A stretch of DNA of 55,889 bases, from positions 1 through 55,889 of the forward strand of contig NHEF01000008.1 of the NCBI GenBank assembly GCA_002171615.1, in the 5' to 3' direction. The notes under the pieces were generated by a model, which saw nothing but the letters and a program-made list of their open reading frames with translations, was not told where the DNA came from and ran no database searches. Positions within the stretch are counted from its first letter, which is position 1. Every line of letters begins with the position of its first letter. Shown in pieces: positions 27,227 to 35,096 of this stretch. The DNA is from Gammaproteobacteria bacterium TMED78. GTDB lineage: Bacteria; Pseudomonadota; Gammaproteobacteria; Steroidobacterales; Rariloculaceae. A program made the position numbers and the translations under genes.

Positions 27227-28240
27227 ATGATAAAAATCTTAATTAAAATTACTATATTGGCTATGCTTGGTCTAATTACTTTAAATGCTTTTGCTCACCA
27301 TGCTTTTAATAGCATATATGATGTAAATAACTTTTCTGTAATTAACGGCACAATCGAAAAAGTAATGTGGAAAAACCCACATGCTCAACTGACCATTACA
27401 ACCGATAGTGGTGATTCCTGGCATATCGAAACTAACTCAATAAGCATTTTGAAAAGAATGGGAGTTGATGATAATTTACTTTTAGTTGGTGATAGAATTT
27501 CTATAGCTGGTTATAAAAGAAGAGATGGTAAGTTATCTATGTGGACTAATAATATCCTCTTGTCTAATGATCAGGAAGTAATATTACGTCCTGGTATAGA
27601 GTCATTTTGGAATGATAGTGCATTATCTAGTTCTGAATCCTGGTTATCTAATGGTGACACCGGAGGGGAAGAGCAAGGTATTTTTAGAGTATGGAGTACT
27701 AGGTTTAACGGTCCAGGTAGATATATGAGGCTCCCCAATCCTCCATTAACTGAATCAGCATTAGTTAAGTATAATTCATATAATCCACTAGTAGATGATC
27801 CAACACTTAACTGCAACCCAAAAGGTATGCCATGGATAATGCATCAACCCTATCCTACTGAATTTAGGCAGGGAGAAAATAAAATATATTTTCATATTGA
27901 AGAATATGACCTTATTAGAGTAATACATATGGAACAAAATATAGAAGCCGAAGAAAGAACCTTGTTAGGTCACTCAACTGGAAAATGGGATGGAGACGAC
28001 TTGTTAGTAGAAACTACTCATGTCAACTGGCATCAATTTGATAATACTGGTATCCCTATATCAGATAATGCTACTTTTGAAGAAAGGTTTTCACTGAGTA
28101 GTGATGGTAGTGAACTTAATTACACCATCAAAACTACTGATCTATTAACATTTAATGAGGTTATTATACAAAATAAGCAATTCGTCTGGAGAGAAGATGT
28201 GACTATTGATCCATACATCTGTACAAATTATGATGGTTGA
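27227..28240 (+). CDS. Exported DUF6152-type two-domain protein (tandem paralogue)
   Basis: This 337-residue protein is a clear paralogue of its upstream neighbour. It has a signal peptide ending TLNAFA, then His24-His25 (HHAFNSIYD), WKNPHAQLTI, WHIETNSISILKRMG, a domain junction near FRVWSTRF, NCNPKGMPWIMHQPYPTEF, EEYDLIRVIHME, GHSTGKWDGDDLLVET and a terminal Cys (DPYICTN). It starts 15 bases after the preceding stop, so the pair is probably one transcript. The two share the same domain order and length and probably arose by tandem duplication followed by strong divergence. Confidence 0.85.
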   Translation: MIKILIKITILAMLGLITLNAFAHHAFNSIYDVNNFSVINGTIEKVMWKNPHAQLTITTDSGDSWHIETNSISILKRMGVDDNLLLVGDRISIAGYKRRDGKLSMWTNNILLSNDQEVILRPGIESFWNDSALSSSESWLSNGDTGGEEQGIFRVWSTRFNGPGRYMRLPNPPLTESALVKYNSYNPLVDDPTLNCNPKGMPWIMHQPYPTEFRQGENKIYFHIEEYDLIRVIHMEQNIEAEERTLLGHSTGKWDGDDLLVETTHVNWHQFDNTGIPISDNATFEERFSLSSDGSELNYTIKTTDLLTFNEVIIQNKQFVWREDVTIDPYICTNYDG

Positions 28241-28246
28241 TAAAGG

Positions 28247-28744
28247 TTAATCAGCTAAGCCTGGCCCCCTAACCATAGACCTTAACTCTATTCTAGCAAT
28301 CTTCCAGCCCTCTTCAGTATTTATAAAGTGTGTATGATACTCAACCGCAGAAGTAATGCCTTTCATTCTAATAGGGCTATCTCCTTTAAGGACGGGTCTA
28401 TTTCCATTCAAGATTACTGCATAACTTATACCAAATGCTTCATTCATACTTTGCGGAGTAATTTTTGAAGACATTAATAAAACCATATGGGCGACACCTG
28501 GTGCTGGTCTAGAGGTAATATTAGTTCTAATAGCATCTCTACCTTTATAAGATCCTGAGCCTAGAATTAACTCACCATCAACTGAAAATGTGTTGGCAAA
28601 GCTGTCAGCATCTAAATGATCGCGATAAATCGCATAATCAGCTAACAATTGCTCACAAGAGATAATAATCATATCAGACTCTAAATTAGATAACTGAGCC
28701 TGTAAGGTAATTGGAATAAATAAAAATAAAAGGAATTTTCTCAT
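28247..28744 (-). CDS. Exported SnoaL/NTF2-like protein
   Basis: The 165-residue protein has a signal peptide (MRKFLLFLFIPITLQAQ). A SnoaL-like fold follows, recognisable by CEQLLADYAIYRDHLDADSFANTFSVDGELIL, YKGRDAIRTNI and a C-terminal strand pattern HTHFINTEEGWKIARIELR. The family includes isomerases, dehydratases and non-enzymatic ligand binders, so no reaction can be assigned. It is the downstream member of two adjacent paralogues on the minus strand and is convergent with the DUF6152 tandem pair, 6 bases away. Confidence 0.82.
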   Translation of the reverse strand: MRKFLLFLFIPITLQAQLSNLESDMIIISCEQLLADYAIYRDHLDADSFANTFSVDGELILGSGSYKGRDAIRTNITSRPAPGVAHMVLLMSSKITPQSMNEAFGISYAVILNGNRPVLKGDSPIRMKGITSAVEYHTHFINTEEGWKIARIELRSMVRGPGLAD

Positions 28745-28759
28745 ATTAATTAAATATTA

Positions 28760-29332
28760 TTAGTCTGGATCAACAAACAAGGTTGTATATTCCCTTTTAT
28801 CTATTTTCCAGCCCTCACTAGTAAGTTTATAGATACTTCTAGATTCAGAAGCTACTTGAAAACCTAGCAAGGTAACAGGAAGGCCATTTTCATCTATAGG
28901 AGCCTCCAGAACTACTGCATAACTAATGCCAGTTGCCGTTGTTTCATTAATAGGTTTAATTTGTATAGTAGATGTTAGTTGCATATGAACTTCTGGAGTA
29001 GAGTTATTATTAGAATTAATTACATACTCCTTTATAGCCTCTCTACCTTTAATAACTTCTCTAGGCCTTCCCCATTCTCCTTGCTCTGTGAAAATATTAG
29101 CAAAAGCCTCAGCATCGCCTTGATCTCTATAAATTGCATAATCATGCTCAAGTTGCTCACAAGCTATAACAATTTGATTTATAATATATTGATCAATATC
29201 TTCCTGGCTAATTGCCTTAGGCAGATAGAAAAGTAAAGAAACTAGACAACATAAAGTAAAAAATGTATAAATCGAGTAACGATCAGATAAGAAACGTAAC
29301 GTTTTAATAGCAATTAAATGTATATTTTTCAG
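28760..29332 (-). CDS. Exported SnoaL/NTF2-like paralogue with no standard start codon
   Basis: The frame is open well upstream of ATG 28984, which lies in the middle of the domain. The upstream part encodes YTFFTLCCLVSLLFYLPKAIS, a signal-like helix, then IACEQLEHDYAIYRDQGDAEAFANIF and KGREAIKEYVI, closely matching the downstream paralogue. No in-frame ATG, GTG or TTG precedes this. Candidates are CTG 29332 (AAGG 7 bases upstream), ATT 29308 (giving MKTLRFLSDR) and ATT 29272. I set the start at CTG 29332, giving 190 residues, but it is uncertain. It may be a gene using a rare start or one that has lost its ATG. Confidence 0.6.
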   Translation of the reverse strand: MKNIHLIAIKTLRFLSDRYSIYTFFTLCCLVSLLFYLPKAISQEDIDQYIINQIVIACEQLEHDYAIYRDQGDAEAFANIFTEQGEWGRPREVIKGREAIKEYVINSNNNSTPEVHMQLTSTIQIKPINETTATGISYAVVLEAPIDENGLPVTLLGFQVASESRSIYKLTSEGWKIDKREYTTLFVDPD

Positions 29333-29420
29333 AGTTGCGCCTTTTTTTCTTTCTATCTTACTACTTTTATAAAAAAAAGATAAAATTAATTTAAATAAAT
29401 TCTAAGACTTTAAGTTGTAT

Positions 29421-30116
29421 ATGAAAAATACTAACAAATATTTTTTTATAAATGATTTTAGTGGCCCTATAATTGCTACTATATTAATTACTGTATTTTC
29501 CTTTTTCATTATTCTTTATAACCTGGATCTACAGGTTTCTAGTTATTTTTGGGATCCTCTTGCTAGCTTCTCTTTCAAAGACACCTTTTTGGAATTTATA
29601 ATTTATGAATCTATTAATTGGGCCGTTATAGTTACTTTATTCTTCTCAATAGCATTTTTATCTTATTCAAAGATAACAAATAAATTTATTCAGTATAAAG
29701 TCGTAACTAAAAGCTATTTGATGGCACTGATAATCTCACCAGGAATTATTGTTAATGCATTACTCAAAAGTAATTGGGGTAGACCAAGGCCAATCCAGAC
29801 AATAGATTTTAATGGGAGATATCAATATCAGGAATTTTTCGAACATAACTTAGGTGGATTCGGTAATTCATTTTCTTCAGGGCATGCCTCTGTGCCTTTA
29901 ATATTTATTATTTTTGGTCTTTACTTTATAAACAAAAAGAATATTAGTATTGGTAGAATAATTATTTATTTTAGTATTGTATGGTATGTAGCGACAAGTA
30001 TGGCAAGAATTATGGCTGGGGGACACTTCTTAAGTGACGTATTGTGGTCTGGATATATAAGTTATCTAACAGTATGGGCTAGCCATAAATATTACTTTTT
30101 ACCAAGAGCTAATTAA
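29421..30116 (+). CDS. PAP2-family membrane phosphatase
   Basis: This 231-residue integral membrane protein has the three PAP2 phosphatase motifs: KSNWGRPRP, SFSSGHASVP and SMARIMAGGHFLSDVLWSG. Family members remove phosphate from undecaprenyl diphosphate, phosphatidate or lipid A. I chose ATG 29421 rather than TTG 29415 two codons earlier. It is convergent with a GT2/PAP2/GT39 group, so a role in lipid-linked glycan or lipid A modification is likely but inferred from context only. Confidence 0.87.
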   Translation: MKNTNKYFFINDFSGPIIATILITVFSFFIILYNLDLQVSSYFWDPLASFSFKDTFLEFIIYESINWAVIVTLFFSIAFLSYSKITNKFIQYKVVTKSYLMALIISPGIIVNALLKSNWGRPRPIQTIDFNGRYQYQEFFEHNLGGFGNSFSSGHASVPLIFIIFGLYFINKKNISIGRIIIYFSIVWYVATSMARIMAGGHFLSDVLWSGYISYLTVWASHKYYFLPRAN

Positions 30117-30122
30117 TTATGA

Positions 30123-31064
30123 CTATTCTTCAACTTGATAAGGCTTTTCTTTAGAAGATGCAAAATAAGTCCTGCTTAAAATCTCTCCTAAAACACCAAA
30201 ACTAATAAGCTGAATACCAACAGTAAAAAATAATATTCCTGCAAGCAATAAAGGCCTGCTGCCAATATCAGCTCCTAAAAATAACTTTTCATAAGTTAAC
30301 AAAGATAAGACTAAAGTCCCAGCAAAAAAGAAAATCATCCCAATGAAACCAAAAAAATGGCCTGGTTTAGAAAGAAATCTCATAAAGAAATATATTGATA
30401 GAAGATCAATAACCACTCTAAACGTTCTCGAGATGCCATATTTAGATTTACCTGCTACCCTAGGATTATGGTTAACAGGTATTTCTACAATTTTTCTTGG
30501 ATTAGATTGTGTTGCCAGCCAAGTAGGGATGAATCGATGCATCTCTCCATAAAGTCTAACCTTTTTTAAACAAGAGGCCCGATAAACCTTGAGAGAGCAA
30601 CCATAGTCATGAAGTTTAACGCCAGTGATAAAAGAAATAAGCTTATTTGCTAAAAAGCTTGGTATTCTTCGGAGAAAAAGACCATCTTTTCTTTGCTTGC
30701 GCCAACCAACCACTAGATTCATATTAAAATCAACTAAGTGATTAACCATCATTGGTATATCTTGGGGATCATTTTGGAGATCGCTATCTAGAGTAACAAT
30801 GATCTTACTATCAGATAAATCTATACCAGCTTGAGTAGCTGCGGTTTGTCCAAAGTTTTTTACAAGCTTTACTAGTTTTAAATTTTTATTGTTAGAATAT
30901 TCGGATTGGATTAAATCATAACCACCATCAATACTCCCATCATCAACAAGAATCAATTCCCAGTCTGTTGAAAACTTATCCATAGCAGAAAAAACCTGAT
31001 CAACAAATTTTTTAATATTATCCACCTCATTATAAAAAGGTGCGACTACTGCAATTTTCTTCAT
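30123..31064 (-). CDS. GT2 polyprenyl-phosphate glycosyltransferase (ArnC/GtrB/DPM1-like)
   Basis: The N-terminal GT2 domain has VVAPFYNEVDNI, ELILVDDGSIDGGYDLI and the metal-binding TLDSDLQNDPQDIP. Two C-terminal membrane helices (about residues 230-255 and 265-300) match the GtrB/ArnC architecture. The protein probably attaches a sugar to undecaprenyl phosphate on the cytoplasmic face. Its ATG overlaps the upstream PAP2 stop by 4 bases, so the two are coupled. The sugar cannot be read from the sequence. Confidence 0.9.
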   Translation of the reverse strand: MKKIAVVAPFYNEVDNIKKFVDQVFSAMDKFSTDWELILVDDGSIDGGYDLIQSEYSNNKNLKLVKLVKNFGQTAATQAGIDLSDSKIIVTLDSDLQNDPQDIPMMVNHLVDFNMNLVVGWRKQRKDGLFLRRIPSFLANKLISFITGVKLHDYGCSLKVYRASCLKKVRLYGEMHRFIPTWLATQSNPRKIVEIPVNHNPRVAGKSKYGISRTFRVVIDLLSIYFFMRFLSKPGHFFGFIGMIFFFAGTLVLSLLTYEKLFLGADIGSRPLLLAGILFFTVGIQLISFGVLGEILSRTYFASSKEKPYQVEE

Positions 31065-31843
31065 TTTTCGGAGACCCGCTTACTTTTAGATTTATATAAA
31101 TAAAATAATTGAATTAATATCAGTAGTATAAATAAATAACCTAAAATGATAAACATATATGAGCTCTGCAAATAATAAGAGCCTCTTCCAGTAACTAGAC
31201 CAAGCAAAGAAAAAGCAAATACAAAAATAACAAATATATTAAATAATAAGTTTTTAGACAAAGTATTAGCTATAGGAATATATTTTATTACTAAGTATGA
31301 ACTTAAAAATCCTGTGTAAATACCAATCAGTACATCGAAAGGCCAGTGAACGCCAATCGTGATTCTGCTGATGCAGGTAAAGAGAAGAAAAATAACTAAA
31401 AAAAACTTACTCATTACTTTTAAGTTAGCAGATAAGAAAAAAATACCTATAAAAGAAGATATTGTTGTTGCATGACCAGAAGGGAAGCTATTGAGAGTGA
31501 TAGGATTACCAATTAAATTGAAAGTATCTAAAGATAAAACCCCTGGCGGCCTAATAACTCCAAAAAACTGCTTACCTAGCCTAACAATTATAGTGCTTAT
31601 AAGCATTGCAATAATAACTCTAGTAGTTAGAACCGGATACCTTATAAATAAGACAGAAAGCAACCCAAGTAATATATAGGCATTGCCAAACTCGGTAAGA
31701 ATAATCCAAAAAGTACTAGGAAAAAATGAACCGAGGTAATTTATAAAATAAAATAAATACGTATTATTAAAATAAACTAAAGTAGTAAAGCAAATAAAAA
31801 AGAAAATAGAAAGAATATTTATTTTATTAAAGTTTGTATCCAC
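31061..31843 (-). CDS. PAP2-family membrane phosphatase
   Basis: The 260-residue protein has about six membrane helices and the PAP2 motifs KQFFGVIRPPG, SFPSGHATTIS and SRITIGVHWPFDVLIG. The start is GTG 31843, 3 bases after the GT39 stop. It sits between the GT39 and GT2 genes in one transcript, suggesting recycling of the polyprenyl carrier or removal of phosphate from the acceptor lipid. It is a distant relative of the convergent PAP2 gene at 29.4 kb. Confidence 0.88.
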   Translation of the reverse strand: MDTNFNKINILSIFFFICFTTLVYFNNTYLFYFINYLGSFFPSTFWIILTEFGNAYILLGLLSVLFIRYPVLTTRVIIAMLISTIIVRLGKQFFGVIRPPGVLSLDTFNLIGNPITLNSFPSGHATTISSFIGIFFLSANLKVMSKFFLVIFLLFTCISRITIGVHWPFDVLIGIYTGFLSSYLVIKYIPIANTLSKNLLFNIFVIFVFAFSLLGLVTGRGSYYLQSSYMFIILGYLFILLILIQLFYLYKSKSKRVSEK

Positions 31844-31846
31844 AGC

Positions 31847-33406
31847 TTAATCCATTCTTAATAAAAATTGACCATTATTCTCATAAATTATCTCATAATT
31901 AGAAAGTAATATAAGTGACTCTCTCTTTGTGTAAACAAGGTCACCAGAAGAAGGAATTCGCTTTATTGCTATTTTTCTAGAATAAAGGCTTACACTAGGA
32001 TTATATATATCATAAAAAACTAGATCGCCCTCTTCTATTGATGCTCTTAACCCAATTTCTTTTTGTGTCGATTGTAATAGCCCTAAAATACTGGGATATA
32101 CTAAAAAAGAAAAAACTATAATAAGAGAAATTGAAGAGAAGCTTATCTTGTCTGGCCTAGTCAAGTTGGCATTAAGTACCGTATATATGTAAATACTTGA
32201 AATAATAATTAACCAAAGGAAGTATTTATAATTAAAATAACTTAAAACATCATTAGATAAAGATGACCAAATAATTTGATCTTGAGAGAGAGCAGAAAAA
32301 TATAAAATTAAAGGTAAGGAGAAATAAAATATAATCATTAAAATAGTTTGTAAAACAAGAAAGGTTGTAGGTCCCTTTTTTAATGCATAATCTGATAATA
32401 AGATAAATATTGGTGACATTCCATAAATAAGATAATGGGGGAGCTTGGTTGCAGATACAGAAAATAAAACAAAAACAATCAAGAACCAAATGAATAAAAA
32501 TAATCCTATAGATTTAAGCTTATAATTACCTGAATCAAAAATAGTATCTTTTAGTAAGCCTAAATAAGGCATCGTAAATATAATTAACACAGGTAAATAA
32601 AAAAAATAACTCAACACACCACCGTCATGACCCTCTAATGGCTGAGTAAATCTTATGTAATTATGATATAGGAAGAATTCAGAGAATTGTTCCCATCCTT
32701 GAGAAATATATATAAACGCATACCAAGGTAAAGAAAAGAGTAAAAAAATGAACCAAGCTATCGGAGATAAAATAGATTTTAAAAAAGCATTTCTAAAATC
32801 TGAATTAAAAAATGAATATAAAATAAATAATAACCCTGGTATGGCAATTGCCGCAGGACCTTTTGTTAAAAATCCTAATCCAGCAAAGGCGCTTGCTAGG
32901 TATAGGAATAACCTTCTATCCTCTTTTGCATATTGGTAAAAAAGACCTATAGTGAGAACTAAAAATAAATTAAATAAAGCATCAGCAGTAGCTGCTTTTG
33001 ATATAGCCATTATACCAACACAAGATCCACTAATAATTATAGTTAGTAGCCCATGTTTGCGTGAAAAATTCCTTGCTGCAAAATAGCCTAAAAAAGATAA
33101 CCAAATTGATGCAGCAATTGATGAAGGTAATCTAAATGCCCATTCGCTGAAGCCAAAGGTCTTTATACTAATTGACTGAAGCCAGTGAGTGAGTATTGGC
33201 TTGTCAGATCTGTATTCGCCTAATAAACTAACTGATAAATAATTATCATTAGCCAACATCTCCATAGTAGCCTGAGAAAAAGCTCCTTCATCAACATCTG
33301 ATATTGGAGCTATCCAAATATTATGAAAACAGCACAAGTAGATAACAATAATAGCAACTAAGCTATAAATTATAGAAGATGGCTTATCGTATCTATTTGA
33401 TTGCAT
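31847..33406 (-). CDS. GT39/ArnT-like membrane glycosyltransferase
   Basis: The 519-residue protein has about 12 predicted membrane helices and the family signature near the N-terminus: ISDVDEGAFSQATMEML (catalytic-loop Asp/Glu), then YRSDKPILTHWLQS and WAFRLPSSIAAS. ArnT-like enzymes transfer a sugar from undecaprenyl phosphate to lipid A or another envelope acceptor on the periplasmic side. It heads the GT39-PAP2-GT2 operon and is divergent from gtrA across 44 bases. The specificity is unknown. Confidence 0.88.
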   Translation of the reverse strand: MQSNRYDKPSSIIYSLVAIIVIYLCCFHNIWIAPISDVDEGAFSQATMEMLANDNYLSVSLLGEYRSDKPILTHWLQSISIKTFGFSEWAFRLPSSIAASIWLSFLGYFAARNFSRKHGLLTIIISGSCVGIMAISKAATADALFNLFLVLTIGLFYQYAKEDRRLFLYLASAFAGLGFLTKGPAAIAIPGLLFILYSFFNSDFRNAFLKSILSPIAWFIFLLFSLPWYAFIYISQGWEQFSEFFLYHNYIRFTQPLEGHDGGVLSYFFYLPVLIIFTMPYLGLLKDTIFDSGNYKLKSIGLFLFIWFLIVFVLFSVSATKLPHYLIYGMSPIFILLSDYALKKGPTTFLVLQTILMIIFYFSLPLILYFSALSQDQIIWSSLSNDVLSYFNYKYFLWLIIISSIYIYTVLNANLTRPDKISFSSISLIIVFSFLVYPSILGLLQSTQKEIGLRASIEEGDLVFYDIYNPSVSLYSRKIAIKRIPSSGDLVYTKRESLILLSNYEIIYENNGQFLLRMD

Positions 33407-33450
33407 ATGGTAGTATTATGATCTAATTAGAAAAATTAATTTAACAAACA

Positions 33451-33855
33451 GTGAAAAATATCTCAATACACAAATTTATTACAAAAATATCAAAATACGG
33501 TTCTGTTAGTGCTGTAACAACAATTTTTGATTTCTCAATACTATACTTTATTGACACAATTACTACATTTCCTAGGACTATCATAAGTATATTTACATAC
33601 TTATTAGGCTCAACTTTAGGTTATTTTATAAACACTAAATATGTATTTTCTCCTGGCTGGTTAGACAATCATAAAAAATCTGAATTGAGTCTCTATATAG
33701 CCTCTGGAATACTTGGCTCGATCATAACTGGATCTATCTTTTATCTTACCGCCAGCATTGGTATCAATAATATATTTATACAAAAACTTACTGCATCGCT
33801 GATTAGCTTCACTTTAATTTTTATAATTAGAAATAACTTTATATTTAGGATATAA
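33451..33855 (+). CDS. GtrA-family membrane protein
   Basis: This 134-residue protein has four predicted helices and the GtrA pattern: FITKISKYGSVSAVTTIFDFSILYFI, then SIFTYLLGSTLGYFINTKYVF. The family is thought to flip polyprenyl-phosphate sugars. The start is GTG 33451, without a good Shine-Dalgarno. It lies divergent from the GT39-PAP2-GT2 operon and 4 bases before the BNR-type lipoprotein gene. Confidence 0.88.
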   Translation: MKNISIHKFITKISKYGSVSAVTTIFDFSILYFIDTITTFPRTIISIFTYLLGSTLGYFINTKYVFSPGWLDNHKKSELSLYIASGILGSIITGSIFYLTASIGINNIFIQKLTASLISFTLIFIIRNNFIFRI

Positions 33856-33859
33856 GAAT

Positions 33860-35068
33860 ATGAATATATTAGTATTATTATTTTTAACTATATCACTACT
33901 TACCGCGTGTGACAAAAATCAACATATAGATTTTTCTATAATCAATAATGGAAGTGAGCTAGAAGAATGGACAGCTCAGCCTAATTTTAGTATTTCTGAT
34001 GATAAAGGGCTCATACTGAGTTGGGTCCAAACTAGTTCGGACAATAACTCATTACATTTTTCCCACTTTAATAATAACAGCTGGACAGAACCATATAAAA
34101 TTGCCGATGGTGTCATGTCTAGTTGGGCAGACTTACCATCTGTTAAAGAAATAAACAATAACCTTTGGATCGCCCATTGGCCAGTATATCAAGCCAATAG
34201 CTATGGATATGATATTGCTCTTTCTATCTCGAATGATCGTGGTATGTCATGGAAAGATCCTTTTAAGGTTAATACGGATACAACGCCAGCAGAACATGGA
34301 TTTGTATCAACTTTTAAAGTAAATCAAGGCTTTGGCGTAATATGGATAGATGGAAGGGATTATTATAAAGATGGTGAGTTTAAATATGTTAACGAGCAAG
34401 GTGACATACTTGGAAGTCATTTAAGATTTGCAACATTTAATAATAATGGACATCGATTAAGCGAAGAAGTTATTGACAACCTAGTTTGTGATTGTTGTGA
34501 AACAGATATAATAGAATCCAATGATATCAATTATTTAGTTTATAGAAATAGAAGTAATCTCGAGATTAGGGATATACAAATTAAATCCTTTAATAACGAG
34601 ATATGGTCTGAACCATTTACAATCAATGAAGACAATTGGCAGATAAACGCATGTCCCATTAATGGACCTTCGATAGCTTCTAAAGATAATGTTTTAGCTG
34701 TTTCTTGGTATGATGGTTCTGATGATATAGGTAGAATTTTATCGAAAGTTTCATATGATCATGGGCAGAGCTTTCAAGATTTAATTATTGTTGATACTAA
34801 TGACGTTTATGGTCATACGGACATAGTTATAACTGAAGATAAACAGATACTGGTTAGCTGGCTGGGTAATGAAAATAACGATTTAGTACTAAAGATTAAG
34901 CAAATTTCTGCTAAAAATGATTCCGATCCATTTATCGTCTACAGAGAAACAGGGCTAGGACCATCTGATTTTCCTAAAATAGAATATTATGATAATAAGC
35001 TATTCATAGCTTGGACTAGCTACGATAAAACTATGCAAGTTAAAACTAAAATAATTCACTTAGAATAA
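33860..35068 (+). CDS. BNR/sialidase-like beta-propeller lipoprotein
   Basis: The 402-residue protein has a lipoprotein signal (LTISLLTAC) and several Asp-box-like blades: LSISNDRGMSWKDPF, VSYDHGQSFQDL and LILSWVQTS. These resemble the sialidase fold, but the sialidase Arg triad cannot be assigned. A cluster Cys210-Asp-Cys212-Cys213 (LVCDCCETD) is followed by NRSNLEIRDI and a further Cys265 in NACPINGPSI, a pattern I associate with a distinct exported propeller group. It is probably co-transcribed with gtrA. Function unknown; binding or metal-dependent chemistry are possibilities. Confidence 0.75.
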   Translation: MNILVLLFLTISLLTACDKNQHIDFSIINNGSELEEWTAQPNFSISDDKGLILSWVQTSSDNNSLHFSHFNNNSWTEPYKIADGVMSSWADLPSVKEINNNLWIAHWPVYQANSYGYDIALSISNDRGMSWKDPFKVNTDTTPAEHGFVSTFKVNQGFGVIWIDGRDYYKDGEFKYVNEQGDILGSHLRFATFNNNGHRLSEEVIDNLVCDCCETDIIESNDINYLVYRNRSNLEIRDIQIKSFNNEIWSEPFTINEDNWQINACPINGPSIASKDNVLAVSWYDGSDDIGRILSKVSYDHGQSFQDLIIVDTNDVYGHTDIVITEDKQILVSWLGNENNDLVLKIKQISAKNDSDPFIVYRETGLGPSDFPKIEYYDNKLFIAWTSYDKTMQVKTKIIHLE

Positions 35069-35096
35069 GGTCGTTATATTGTTTTCTTGAGTTGCA

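Noticed and set aside
28979-29236. Open frame of 85 codons on the plus strand
   Set aside because: It lies opposite the SnoaL-like gene, whose minus-strand frame encodes a conserved domain; the plus-strand product shows no domain.
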